From Nostoc indistinguendum CM1-VF10 (GTDB lineage Bacteria > Cyanobacteriota > Cyanobacteriia > Cyanobacteriales > Nostocaceae): 64,000 bases of DNA. Shown here piece after piece: positions 37,901 through 46,049 of the stretch (the stretch's first letter is position 1; each line of letters starts with the position of its first letter). Location of the stretch: the NCBI GenBank assembly GCA_019359215.1, contig JAHHHS010000018.1:34491-98490 (forward strand), written 5' to 3'. The notes under the pieces were generated by a model, which had not been told where the DNA came from, made no database searches, and saw only the letters and a program-made list of their open reading frames with translations. A program made the translations under genes and the position numbers.

Positions 37901-38197
37901 CTGAATAAAATTGAAGCTCCAGAATACCGCCAAGTTAATATTGAAGCATTAATAGAATTAAGTGCGATCGCAGCTAATAATCCCAAACTGCAAATTGAAG
38001 AATATATTGTATTGGATGTGTTAATTGGACATGCAGTACGATTGGCGTGGCTAGAAAATCATAATCATCGCAGCAATCGCTATGATGAGGATAAAGCGAG
38101 TGCGTGGCGATCGTTTTACAATACTTCACCTAGAGATTGCGCTAGTTATATTTTGAAGGCGTTCAGGTTCTTGACGGAATTTGTGAAAGATTTTTAA
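34991..38197 (+). CDS. Phosphorylase kinase alpha/beta-like, GH15-related large protein
   Basis: 1068 residues from the ATG at 34991 (a TTG 24 bases upstream is also open). The N-terminal (alpha/alpha)6 domain opens with ITGLLPASTAITAHGDYTDA then WVRDNVYSILAVWGL, the glucoamylase/phosphorylase kinase regulatory signature. IWERGNKINRGNAELNASSV is a second conserved loop. The C-terminal half also resembles phosphorylase kinase regulatory subunits. Cyanobacteria carry such proteins without a phosphorylase kinase catalytic subunit; a role in glycogen or oligosaccharide metabolism is likely but unproven. The stop codon overlaps the left arm of the downstream inverted repeat. Confidence 0.88.
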   Translation: MKTSTNLRASLDYYYQQIKTIILTRQNPITGLLPASTAITAHGDYTDAWVRDNVYSILAVWGLGLAYRKIDDDEGRTYELEHSVIKLMRGLLFAMMRQAHKVETFKHTQSLLDGLHAKYNTATGDIVVGDDEWGHLQLDATSIFLLMLGQMTAAGLQIIYTIDEVNFVQNLVYYIGRAYRTPDYGIWERGNKINRGNAELNASSVGMAKAALEAINGLDLFGVHGSQASVIHVLPDEIARARITLESLLPRESGSKEIDAALLSIISYPAFAVEDLQLRDRTLNDIINKLAGKYGCKRFLRDGHQTVLEDNHRLHYEPWELKQFEHIECEWPLFFTYLVLDGLFRGEQEQVKKYQELLESLLIEQGGLRLLPELYYVPAENIEAEKLAPQTQPRLPNENVPLVWAQSLYFLGQMLSEGLLAVGDIDPLGRHLCVGKQRESLVQIALLAEDENLQKKLEVHGIEAQIPTQVEPIQVRKAGEFSAIYTQIGRNDKLGLTGRPVRRLRSLTTSRIFRIRGETIVFLPSFSDSQQFYLTLDYHFLLDQIRSELAYIQKYWSDLGRPTLTLMLTHTMLEIGSEALLELMQELKDGICNGVRVKLGRLNQLMLTAGIQRIDFLPNAEFSRSPVKNASPRCYYLAYHPEKNWRLGHTQEFQMECETNFGLLLSYLRSSENIYEQIELLQTLTHLQGMEFDTGYGGPGYPVTVADLLDEVYTKAGDLGIWAVVRRAAGLRQMVDISLSDAVTSILVRGKQIAVGKAYSEASLISVPMSHDEIADKINHFCREDIRDRVLTQEILIYVGILIRSEPELFQGLLTVRVGYLILLITSELAQELHVTQDEAYDYLMQLSPFEVKVRLRQVLTGYTGMSNLLRQQESLHVKQKESDIAWVVLPGIGEGIEVPPGGWRRFRQAEGATGRVPKEFFKQVWLLMQHCKGLVIGDKLERRNRLDSEIMLSEMTAGERNFALLVEHLLNKIEAPEYRQVNIEALIELSAIAANNPKLQIEEYIVLDVLIGHAVRLAWLENHNHRSNRYDEDKASAWRSFYNTSPRDCASYILKAFRFLTEFVKDF

Positions 38198-38667
38198 ACG
38201 CAGAGGAACGCAGAGGAGCGCAGAGAATGATTTGAGTGGGGTGATTATTGGGTGTGCGATGAGGGTGCATACTGCTTTGGGGCCTGGTTTATTGGAGTCG
38301 GCTTATGCGGAGTGCTTGGATTATGAATTGAAGAAAGCCGGGTTGAATGTTGGTAAACAAATTCCATTGCCTTTGGTTTACCAAGATGTGAAATTGGAAT
38401 GTGTTTATCGACTAGATTTGATTGTCGAAAACCAAATAATTGTAGAGATTAAATCTGTAGAATCCTTCCACCCGATTCACTCCGTCCAACTCCTAACCTA
38501 TCTCAAACTCGCAAACTGCAAACTAGGACTACTCCTCAACTTCAACATCCTCCACCTCAAAGAAGGTATAAAACGCGTAGCCAACAACCTCTAACCCCCC
38601 TCTGCGAACCTCTGCGCTTCCCTTCTCTGCGAGACGCTTCGCGAATGCGTTCCTCTGCGTTAAAAAA
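38191..38667. mobile_element. Inverted-repeat-bounded cassette carrying a GxxExxY gene
   Basis: The 22-base left arm (38191-38212, TTTTTAAACGCAGAGGAACG...) and right arm (38646-38667, TGCGTTCCTCTGCGTTAAAA...) are inverted repeats with one mismatch. The words CGCAGAG and CTCTGCG recur several more times just inside each arm. The single gene inside is the GxxExxY gene. No transposase; whether it moves as a unit is inference. Confidence 0.65.
38232..38594 (+). CDS. GxxExxY-family protein
   Basis: 120 residues. The name motif GLLESAY is present in MRVHTALGPGLLESAYAECL, followed by the nuclease-like core VYRLDLIVENQIIVEIKSVE (D...E-x-K), QLLTYLKL and GLLLNFN. The family has a PD-(D/E)XK-type fold but no established function; it is often found in repeats or mobile contexts. 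The start is TTG at 38232; the frame is open upstream through the repeat arm (N-D-L-S-G would precede), so the real N-terminus may be encoded partly by the repeat. Confidence 0.85.
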   Translation: MSGVIIGCAMRVHTALGPGLLESAYAECLDYELKKAGLNVGKQIPLPLVYQDVKLECVYRLDLIVENQIIVEIKSVESFHPIHSVQLLTYLKLANCKLGLLLNFNILHLKEGIKRVANNL

Positions 38668-38711
38668 AATATCCCCCACCTCAGATTCCAAAAGCAGGGG
38701 TTTTATTAAAA

Positions 38712-39026
38712 CTACTTAACAGAAACAGCATCAACATCAATAGTGCTTGCACTAGAGGTAGAACCCTCAGTAGTATTAGGCACTTCAGTACCCACCTCAC
38801 CCTTACGAGCCTTCCACCCTTCAATTACTAGCCCAGACACCTCAGAAACTAGCAGAGTCAAAAGGAAAACATCATCAATCTGTCCCGCAACGGGTATAAA
38901 ATCTGGAAGAATATCAAATGGGCTGACCAAATAGGCTAGTGTTCCTAAAATTACCCACCAACGGTACTTCGGGTTACGAAGCACATTGCGATACCAAGTG
39001 TAAAGTGATTCAATTGAGAATTTCAT
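38712..39026 (-). CDS. YkvA-family (DUF1232) membrane protein
   Basis: 104 residues. YLVSPFDILPDFIPVAGQID is the family signature, set in a short hydrophobic hairpin. A Ser/Thr-rich polar tail of about 30 residues follows. Function unknown in bacteria. ATG at 39026 has GGAGG nine bases upstream. Convergent with the GxxExxY cassette. Confidence 0.9.
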   Translation of the reverse strand: MKFSIESLYTWYRNVLRNPKYRWWVILGTLAYLVSPFDILPDFIPVAGQIDDVFLLTLLVSEVSGLVIEGWKARKGEVGTEVPNTTEGSTSSASTIDVDAVSVK

Positions 39027-39395
39027 ATTTTTAACCTCCAGTTATCTTTAATTTTGACAAATTATCCTAAAAACTTCCGGTGCGAATAACCGCCCTAATT
39101 AGTCTGGAAGACGCTACTCGTAATCTGTCAGCAAATACCTATTCTGTAATTCTCTATAAAAGTTTAATACCGCAAGGGTTTGACAATTAGAACGTCTAGT
39201 AATTCTAGTAATTCGGAATTATGGCAACCCAGGAGCAAGTTTGTCTAGCAATCTAAGTCAAATACGCGATGCTTACACTGTCTTTTTAAGTTTTCGAGAA
39301 ATTTATATTTTGGAAGTCCCTCATTTTGCATTAATCTCTAGAATTAAAATGCTTTAGCACATTTGCTCTAGTCATGGAGGGAGGAAACTTAAACA
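39027..39395. other. Intergenic region
   Basis: 369 bases between divergent ykvA-like and exbB-like genes. It contains ATTCTAGTAATTCGGAATTA-like repeats near 39200. Nothing else is supported. Confidence 0.5.
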
Positions 39396-40124
39396 GTGGA
39401 TATTTTAGATTTATTTTATAAGGGCGGGCCAGCGATGTGGCCTTTGCTTGTTCTATCGGTTCTGTCTTTGAGTGTGATTTTTGAGCGTCTATGGTTCTGG
39501 TTGCGAATTTTGACTCAGGAAAAGCAAATAGTCAATCGCATCCTGGATGCTGCCCAGGATAATTGGCAAGTAGCTGCGGACATTGCAAGACAAGCAAGCC
39601 ATCAGCCTGTCGGGCGTTTTCTCTACGCCCCTTTACGTTTAGCAAAAAGCAATGCGGAAACCTTTCGACTAGCACTTGAGTCCACAGCCGAAGATGAATT
39701 GGCTGGGATGCGACGGGGCGAAAAACTTTTAGAAGCCGTGATTGCCCTCGCGCCGTTGCTGGGATTGTTAGGTACCGTTTTGGGACTAATCCAGTCTTTG
39801 CGCTCAATTCGGATTGGCGATTTGGGAACTGAATCTACCGCCGGAGTAACTACTGGTATTGGTGAATCCTTAATTAGTACGGCAGCAGGGCTAATAGTTG
39901 CCATCATTAGTTTGGTATTTTATCGCCTATTTCAAAGTTTTGTAGTCAACCAAGTCAAAGTTTTTCGGAAGGCAGGGAATGAGATGGAATTGCTCTACCA
40001 CCAGTCCCCGCCTGACTTTAGTAATAGTACATCAACAATTGTGCGGGAAAATTTCACCCCACCCCGCAAGCCAGGAAAGACTAGATTGCCTGAACCACCT
40101 GAACCCCCGAATTTACCTAATTAG
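39396..40124 (+). CDS. exbB: MotA/TolQ/ExbB-family proton channel
   Basis: 242 residues, GTG start at 39396 preceded by GGAGGAAAC. The first helix ([20 protein letters not shown]) and the pair around [18 protein letters not shown] and [21 protein letters not shown] are diagnostic. The protein uses the proton gradient to drive a TonB- or TolA-type protein with its ExbD partner, encoded 41 bases downstream. A proline-rich tail (PPEPPNLPN) ends it. No TonB is adjacent. Confidence 0.92.
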   Translation: MDILDLFYKGGPAMWPLLVLSVLSLSVIFERLWFWLRILTQEKQIVNRILDAAQDNWQVAADIARQASHQPVGRFLYAPLRLAKSNAETFRLALESTAEDELAGMRRGEKLLEAVIALAPLLGLLGTVLGLIQSLRSIRIGDLGTESTAGVTTGIGESLISTAAGLIVAIISLVFYRLFQSFVVNQVKVFRKAGNEMELLYHQSPPDFSNSTSTIVRENFTPPRKPGKTRLPEPPEPPNLPN

Positions 40125-40165
40125 TCAAGAATTCAACCCCCAAACCAGGCGTTTAAATTGAGAAA

Positions 40166-40864
40166 ATGAAAGTTAATCTACATACCCCAATTGAAGAAGT
40201 CCAAATTCAAATCATCCCTTTAATTGATGTTGTTTTTTGTATTCTGACGTTTTTTTTGTTAGCGGCACTGCAATTTACCCGACAACAGGCAATAAATGTT
40301 GATTTGCCCAAAGCCAGCGCCAGTTCAGTATCTGGAATAACATCACAGAGTGGAAGTCTGATTGTAACTATCGATGCCGTTGGCAGTACTTACATCGAAA
40401 AACAGCCTGTAAAACGTGACGATTTGGGAGTGGCGTTAAAACAGTATCTCCAAGCAAACCCTAATGGGGTTGTGGTGCTGAATGCTTCACGGACAGCAAT
40501 TTACAATGATGTCATTGAAACATTAGACTTGCTACGGCAAGTAGGAGGCGATCGCGTTTCTTTAGGAATTATTCCTGGCCCATCTCAACCACCCGCAAAC
40601 TTACTCAACCAGCCTAATATCCCCTCTTTCCCAATCGATCCTGGTGCTGCACCAATACCCACAACCGCACCATTTCCAGGAATCAATCCCGAAGGTAATC
40701 TTGCCCCTAAATTCCCCTTAGCACCTGATTATGTACCTCTTCCTGGCGTAAGTCAGCCTCCAACTGGGCAAGGCATCAGTCCTATCAATCCTGGTATTTC
40801 CAACCCACCAGCATCCCAAGCGCCTGTAGCACCCAAAAAAACCCAACCTCCCCTTAAAAGATGA
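40166..40864 (+). CDS. exbD: ExbD/TolR-family protein with long proline-rich tail
   Basis: 232 residues. The single membrane helix carries the channel aspartate in IIPLIDVVFCILTFFLLAAL, followed by the periplasmic domain (about residues 50-135; GVVVLNASRTAIYNDVIETL). Standard ExbD is about 140 residues; here about 90 more follow, rich in P, N, G, with repeated P-x-x-P and ending KKTQPPLKR. The tail recalls the periplasm-spanning Pro-rich linker of TonB. Partner exbB lies just upstream. Confidence 0.9.
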   Translation: MKVNLHTPIEEVQIQIIPLIDVVFCILTFFLLAALQFTRQQAINVDLPKASASSVSGITSQSGSLIVTIDAVGSTYIEKQPVKRDDLGVALKQYLQANPNGVVVLNASRTAIYNDVIETLDLLRQVGGDRVSLGIIPGPSQPPANLLNQPNIPSFPIDPGAAPIPTTAPFPGINPEGNLAPKFPLAPDYVPLPGVSQPPTGQGISPINPGISNPPASQAPVAPKKTQPPLKR

Positions 40865-40985
40865 GATAGGGGCAGGGAGAAGAGGCAGAGGGGCAGGGAG
40901 CAGGGAGCAGAGGGGAAAGAAGGTAATTTTTATTCTCCCCCTTGCCCCCTGCCCCCTACTCCTCTTCAAACTTTTCCCAATCCTA
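40864..40985. repeat. Dispersed purine/pyrimidine palindromic repeat, divergent copy
   Basis: Left part GGGAGAAGAGGCAGAGGGGC plus GGGAGCAGGGAGCAGAGGGG, right part CTCCCCCTTGCCCCCTGCCC. It resembles the arms of the copies at 32748, 43706, 47166 and 61183 but lacks the GAGAACTTGAAACAAGTC centre. Confidence 0.7.
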
Positions 40986-41123
40986 AAGATATCTAAAACA
41001 AAATTCAGTTAGCGATAAAATTTCTGGTAATTTACAAATAATTGGTTGAGCTTTAAAGATTTTTCCACCGATAAACTAAAGTAATTTATAACCAATTGCC
41101 ATTCACGTTTCAGGGGTTGTGGC

Positions 41124-41486
41124 ATGAATATCGTGACGCTTTTAATTGTTTGGGTAGTAACAGCTATCAGCTTGTTGATAATTAGTAAATTACCTTTAGG
41201 AGTTGAAATTGATACTCCTGGTAAAGCCTTTCTTTCTGCCGCAATGCTTGGTATCGTGACGGCAATAGTCAGACCGATTTTAAGTATCGTTTTTGCAGTA
41301 CCAAATTTACTTACACTGGACTTGCTATCCGGCATTTTCACATTTATGATTGCCGTAGTTTGTTTTAGTATTGCTGCTTGGTTAGTAGAGGGCTTTCGCT
41401 TACGTTACGGTATTTGGAGTGCTGTTCTTGGGGCATTTACACTGACTATAATTAACAGCTTAATCTACAAGTTATTGGGCGTCTAA
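41124..41486 (+). CDS. PF04020 (YvlD/phage holin family 4) membrane protein, second copy
   Basis: 120 residues with four hydrophobic segments. VEIDTPGKAFLSAAMLGIVT then AIVRPILSIVFAVPNLLTLD corresponds to the PF04020 core seen also at 18036; this copy lacks the polar C-terminal tail. Function unknown. Monocistronic. Confidence 0.88.
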   Translation: MNIVTLLIVWVVTAISLLIISKLPLGVEIDTPGKAFLSAAMLGIVTAIVRPILSIVFAVPNLLTLDLLSGIFTFMIAVVCFSIAAWLVEGFRLRYGIWSAVLGAFTLTIINSLIYKLLGV

Positions 41487-41521
41487 AAATTAAAAGTTAA
41501 GAGCGACGAGTAATAAGTTTG

Positions 41522-41561
41522 TTAATAACTCCTAACTCCTAACTCCTAACTCCTAACTCCC
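41522..41561. repeat. Heptanucleotide tandem repeat (CCTAACT)n
   Basis: Five near-perfect CTAACTC heptamers in a row directly downstream of two convergent genes. Confidence 0.88.
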
Positions 41562-41577
41562 ATCTACCATTTCCTAA

Positions 41578-42285
41578 CTATTCGTTAGAACTTGGCGGAG
41601 CAACTGTGATAGTTGATTGTTGTTTACGTTGTTCGCGTTTTTTGCGATCGGCTGAGAGCATATCTGCCATCACCACCAGTGCTTGCGCCATCTTCTCTAG
41701 GTTAGAACGGTATAGCTCCAAATCCTTGTTGAGTTTGTCATCAGAAAGGTGCAAGCCCGCAGCGATCGCTTTTAGCGCCTCCGTGAGTTGCTTTTCATCT
41801 TTGACTAATTCGGGATCTGACTGTTCCAATAATGAAAATACACCAATTGCGAACAAACGGTTGTATTTAAAGTTAGGATTGTTGGCGATCGCTTGCAGTT
41901 GTGCTTGCAAGTCAGCATCTCGATCTAAGTAAGTAGTCTGGCCCAGCCACGCAATTAAATCTTTAACTGGCAAACCTTTAGCTACAGCTTGCAATCTTTC
42001 AGCATCCTGTCGATAATGTTGCGGATCTTGTTCTATAGCCCGACATAGGGCGTTAAAAATTGATTCTTGATCCCGTTCTGGTTCATAGCCTTGCATGAAG
42101 CGGTCAAAAGTAGTGACGACGCCCAAGGCATAAATTGGATTGTAGCTAAAATCGATATTTACTGACAGCAGATGCATTTCCACCATCAATTCTTCCACTA
42201 CCCGACGATAAATAGTGTTAATCGGACGAGTGTGAAGATTGTAAAAAGTTCGTTTTGTATCAGAGACAGTACGGACGTTATTCAC
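41578..42285 (-). CDS. thf1: Photosystem II biogenesis protein Psb29/Thf1
   Basis: 235 residues, GTG start. RTVSDTKRTFYNLHTRPINT and RRVVEELMVEMHLLSVNIDF are the family signature. It is all-helical with a coiled-coil near the C-terminus and a polar Q/K/R tail. In cyanobacteria it takes part in photosystem II repair and acts with FtsH proteases in thylakoid membranes. CpcT-type gene is divergently transcribed 204 bases away. Confidence 0.95.
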   Translation of the reverse strand: MNNVRTVSDTKRTFYNLHTRPINTIYRRVVEELMVEMHLLSVNIDFSYNPIYALGVVTTFDRFMQGYEPERDQESIFNALCRAIEQDPQHYRQDAERLQAVAKGLPVKDLIAWLGQTTYLDRDADLQAQLQAIANNPNFKYNRLFAIGVFSLLEQSDPELVKDEKQLTEALKAIAAGLHLSDDKLNKDLELYRSNLEKMAQALVVMADMLSADRKKREQRKQQSTITVAPPSSNE

Positions 42286-42489
42286 AAAGAAAATGTTAAG
42301 GGCGACGTATCTCTATTTTCTCGCTTAAAGGCTACTTTGCCAAGTTTAGCTTTTGACTGGTGACGGTTTCATTTACAATATAGACAAATCAAAAGTATTT
42401 TATAAGCTGGTAGCCACAGGGGATAAGACGGTTTATCCCAAAAAAACTAGCCAAAAATTTTTATCCTTAATGATTCGTTTATTGCATTT

Positions 42490-43095
42490 ATGAACTTCTC
42501 GCCACAGTTAATTGCTTTAGGTGAGTACCTAGCTGGTGAATTTGATAATCGAGAACAAGCCATAGCAGAACCAGCTTGGTATGTGCACCTGTGCCTCTGG
42601 CAAAGACCAGTTAATCTGTTTACAGAAGATAGCATCACACTGTTTGCCGAACAGGCTAACGTTGTTAACCGAGATCAACCTTACCGTCAGCGAATTATGC
42701 GGTTGCGCCAGTGCAGCAACTCTGATGCATCTCTGGAAGTACAATACTATATGCCTCAAGATCCAGATGCATTAAGAGGCGCAGGTAATAACCCTGCTCT
42801 ACTGAACACACTGACACCCGAACAATTAGATTTACTACCAGGTTGCATCCTAACAGTTACGCACGAAAGACAAGCAGGCGATCGCTATAAGTTTACCGCT
42901 ACCCCACTACCAGAAAATCGTTGCAGCTTTACTTATCTTGGAAATAGCATCTCTGTTTCTTTGGGATTTGAAGCCACTGCGATAGAATTTCACAGCTACG
43001 ACAAAGGAATTGATCCAGCAACTGGAAAAGCAACTTGGGGAGCGATTATGGGGCCTTATCGCTACACCAAGCGAAATCAGTATTTAATAAAATAA
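42490..43095 (+). CDS. cpcT: CpcT/CpeT-family phycobilin lyase
   Basis: 201 residues, the usual family length. LGEYLAGEFDNREQAIAEPA, WYVHLCLWQRPVNLF and YRQRIMRLRQCSNSDASLEV open the calyx-like beta-barrel; GDRYKFTATPLPENRCSFTY and the C-terminal KGIDPATGKATWGAIMGPYR are conserved. It attaches phycocyanobilin to Cys-153-type sites of phycobiliprotein beta subunits. No phycobiliprotein gene is adjacent. CpeT or a related paralogue is possible. Confidence 0.92.
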   Translation: MNFSPQLIALGEYLAGEFDNREQAIAEPAWYVHLCLWQRPVNLFTEDSITLFAEQANVVNRDQPYRQRIMRLRQCSNSDASLEVQYYMPQDPDALRGAGNNPALLNTLTPEQLDLLPGCILTVTHERQAGDRYKFTATPLPENRCSFTYLGNSISVSLGFEATAIEFHSYDKGIDPATGKATWGAIMGPYRYTKRNQYLIK

Positions 43096-43117
43096 ACTGA
43101 TGAATCATAAGTTACGA

Positions 43118-43170
43118 GTTATGAAGTTTCAATTAACTCCTAACTTCTAACTCCTCACTTCTAACTCTTT
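43118..43170. repeat. Heptanucleotide tandem repeat (AACTCCT)n
   Basis: Imperfect heptamers AACTCCT/AACTTCT/CACTTCT between convergent cpcT and STAS genes. Confidence 0.75.
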
Positions 43171-43171
43171 T

Positions 43172-43540
43172 TTAGCTAGCGATGCTACGAGGTACACCTT
43201 CTAAAGCTTCCTCTTCTGTTTCAAAGATTTCAAAGACAGTATCCATCATCGTTACTTCAAACACGAGTTTGGCTTCTGGATGTACATTGCAGATGCGGAA
43301 ACTGCCCTTAACTTTATCAGCATCACGCATTCCAGCCACCAAAGATGTGAGACCAGAACTATCAATAAAATTTACCTGAGCCAGATTTACAACTACATGG
43401 CGGCTGAGTTTGGAAATACACTCCTGTAATTTCAGGCGAAATTGCCAAGCAGTGGTAATGTCTAGGCGACCTGCTGGCGTAAGGACAATAACGGTATTTC
43501 CGTCTTGGGTTGTATAACTTTTTTGCTCTATATGAATCAC
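43172..43540 (-). CDS. STAS-domain anti-sigma factor antagonist-like protein
   Basis: 122 residues, GTG start. The STAS fold includes VIVLTPAGRLDITTAWQF and the phosphorylation motif NFIDSSGLTSLVAG, with S61 in the position of the SpoIIAA/RsbV phosphoserine. Single-domain; partner kinase or phosphatase unknown. It lies upstream of hemF's stop in the reverse sense and is probably its own unit. Confidence 0.9.
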   Translation of the reverse strand: MIHIEQKSYTTQDGNTVIVLTPAGRLDITTAWQFRLKLQECISKLSRHVVVNLAQVNFIDSSGLTSLVAGMRDADKVKGSFRICNVHPEAKLVFEVTMMDTVFEIFETEEEALEGVPRSIAS

Positions 43541-43705
43541 TAAAGCCCTCCCCGTGGCATTCCTCTTAAGATTAGCTACTTACAGAATTGTCTAATGCTG
43601 TCACTTGAGATTAACAAGCTATAGCTAAAATTGTCACCTTTTTCTGCTAATTGCTTACCTTTGGTAGTTTAACTCACCAAAATAGTACTGAGTAGTAAGT
43701 TTAAA

Positions 43706-43842
43706 GGGGGAGTGGGGAGCAGGGAGCAGGGGAGAATTGGGGACAAGAGGTGAGAACTTGAAACAAGTCTTTCCCCTTGTCCCCAATTCTCCTTGTCCCC
43801 AAGTCCTCTTACCCATGCCCAATCCCCAATCCCCAGTTCCTA
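43706..43842. repeat. Long dispersed palindromic repeat, copy b
   Basis: Shares GGTGAGAACTTGAAACAAGT and the flanking arms with copies at 32748 and 47166. It abuts the hemF stop codon. Confidence 0.85.
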
Positions 43843-44883
43843 TTGAGGCGATGTCCAGTTGATCCAATCTTGAGGCTTAAGGAAAGTTTCATACAACTCG
43901 GCTTCGGGGGAATTGGGTTCTGGTTGATAGCCGTATTCCCAGCGCACTAAGGGTGGTAAAGACATGAGAATTGATTCAGTGCGTCCGTTAGTTTGTAGAC
44001 CAAAAATAGTGCCTCGGTCATAAACCAAGTTAAATTCTACATACCGTCCCCGGCGGTAGAGTTGAAAATTCCGTTGGCGATCGCCATACTCCATCCCATG
44101 TCGCCGTTCTACAATTGGTACGTAGGCTGGTAAAAATGCTTTGCCACAGTCTTGCACAAAGGCAAACAAATCTTCCCAATTGCGTGTTTCTGATGTTCCC
44201 ACCTGGTTGCTATAAGTAGCCGCTTCCCCATTGGGATTTGGCCCGCGATATAAACCACCTTGACCATCTTGGTAATCAAAAAACAGACCACCTACACCCC
44301 GTGTCTCATCACGATGCTTGAGGTAAAAATATTCGTCACACCACCGCTTAAACACTGGGTAATACTCTGGGTGGTGTTGGTCACAAGCTTGTTTTAATGT
44401 TTTGTGTAAATGTGCTGCATCTTCAGCAAAGGGGTAATAAGGCGTCAAATCAAGACCACCACCAAACCACCACACTGGCCCCGCTTCAAAGTAGCGATAA
44501 TTTAGATGAACTGTGGGCACATAAGGATTGTGAGGATGTAACACCATTGAAGTACCCGTAGCATAGAAGCCATGCCCTGCGGCTTCCGGGCGTTGGGCTA
44601 AAATTGAGGCTGGCAAGTGGGAACCCCAAACTTCAGAAAAATTTACACCTGCTTGTTCAAATATTGCACCTTCTCGCAGCACGCGCGATCGCCCTCCACC
44701 TCCTTCTGGGCGTTCCCAACTATCTTCATGAAACTTACCCACACCATCTAGTTTTGCCAATGATTCGGAAATTTCGTCTTGCAGTTGTTTCATAAACTGA
44801 CTGACTCTAGTCTGAGCGTCAGGTACTGGTAAAGACTTGCATGATTCTGCTGGTACAGTTGGTGTTTGCGAGTTGGTCAACAT
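43840..44883 (-). CDS. hemF: Aerobic coproporphyrinogen III oxidase
   Basis: 347 residues. Oxidative decarboxylation of coproporphyrinogen III in heme and chlorophyll synthesis, oxygen-dependent. Family motifs present include [44 protein letters not shown] and [23 protein letters not shown] at 44883. The C-terminus ends in a dispersed repeat only after the stop. Monocistronic. Confidence 0.97.
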   Translation of the reverse strand: MLTNSQTPTVPAESCKSLPVPDAQTRVSQFMKQLQDEISESLAKLDGVGKFHEDSWERPEGGGGRSRVLREGAIFEQAGVNFSEVWGSHLPASILAQRPEAAGHGFYATGTSMVLHPHNPYVPTVHLNYRYFEAGPVWWFGGGLDLTPYYPFAEDAAHLHKTLKQACDQHHPEYYPVFKRWCDEYFYLKHRDETRGVGGLFFDYQDGQGGLYRGPNPNGEAATYSNQVGTSETRNWEDLFAFVQDCGKAFLPAYVPIVERRHGMEYGDRQRNFQLYRRGRYVEFNLVYDRGTIFGLQTNGRTESILMSLPPLVRWEYGYQPEPNSPEAELYETFLKPQDWINWTSPQ

Positions 44884-45314
44884 AGATTCCCGAACCTAAA
44901 TTACAATTTCCAGAAAGCCACAAATTTCTTATCTTAAAATTTGGGGGAAACACGCGCCAACAATCAAGCTCTATTTGCCCAACCCGCTTTTTCTTACTGG
45001 TTAAGCATTTATACGATTGATGGGCATCACTAGAGTTATTTTCCCTCAAATGCGTATAGGCTTGTATATTGACTGAGTTTTTTTTGAAATTCTTATTGGA
45101 ACATTCTGGTATAAACACCAGACTTTAGTCGTAACCTTGAAGTATTAAGGGTTTTACTGGTCTGCTCAAAACTCCTTTGCCATATTATGCCGAATCAAGG
45201 CTTGATATGTTTAGGGAATTTTTGAGAAAGAAAGTTTTAATTTAGAAGTTGAGCGTAGTTGCTCACAATACCAGAGTTACCAGAAAGTGTCTAGCGAGGA
45301 GGAGGATTAGGAAA
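44884..45314. other. Intergenic region
   Basis: 431 bases between the divergent hemF and SRPBCC genes, AT-rich, with an AGGAGGAGGATTAGG ribosome site just before 45315. Nothing else supported. Confidence 0.5.
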
Positions 45315-45839
45315 ATGCAAGATTGGTTATCCAAATTCATCCACCGCAAACGTCGTCGGTTTTGCGCTTCTCTGGTGCGGACGTATCGAGAGATTAGTTC
45401 TGCCTCTGTAGATGAACTGTGGCAAAAAGTCGCTGACTTAACGGATGTTTCCTGGCATCCACTACTTAAGAGTACTAACGTACCCTACGGATTAGTACCC
45501 AAACCAGGATTGATTTTTCATGCTGTAACACGCTTTTCACCGATTCCCATCCGTATTTTTGTGGAACGCGTCAATCATAAAGAGATGCTGAGTATCCGAG
45601 TGCTGGCGATTCCTGGGATAGAGGAACGGGTAACTTATCAAGTAGAGTCAACGGTTTGTGGTACTTGCCTGTCTTATTCTGTAACGCTACGCGGATGGTT
45701 ATCGCCCCTGATTTGGTCTTTATCACGTCCTTATGCAGACCGCGTAGCACGGTCTTTAGTAGAGGCGGTAGAAAAGACGGCATTGCCAACGGTATCTGGT
45801 AAGAAAAAATCTCTTAATGACAGTTGTTTTGATTTTTAG
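45315..45839 (+). CDS. SRPBCC (START-like) family protein
   Basis: 174 residues from the ATG at 45315, which has AGGAGGAGG upstream; the frame is open 66 bases further up. A basic N-terminus (KFIHRKRRRFCASLVRTYRE) precedes a helix-grip fold of the polyketide cyclase type: SSASVDELWQKVADLTDVSW is the usual first part, and the long C-terminal helix (VARSLVEAVEKTAL) closes the cavity. Ligand unknown. Confidence 0.8.
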   Translation: MQDWLSKFIHRKRRRFCASLVRTYREISSASVDELWQKVADLTDVSWHPLLKSTNVPYGLVPKPGLIFHAVTRFSPIPIRIFVERVNHKEMLSIRVLAIPGIEERVTYQVESTVCGTCLSYSVTLRGWLSPLIWSLSRPYADRVARSLVEAVEKTALPTVSGKKKSLNDSCFDF

Positions 45840-46049
45840 GCAAAGGGATTGGGGGCAAGGAGAATAACCTATGGCTAATGACTAATACCCAAAGAAAGTT
45901 AAGATTCTATTAGGTAATAATGCCATTTACTAAGTTTTATTACGGCAGTAACAGTGAAAACACTCAGCTGACCTTGCTTAAGAAAGCGTCTAGTTAATAG
46001 CTAAGATGTTCTCCGCAACTGTATTTATTCATTTTGAATTTGAATTTTT

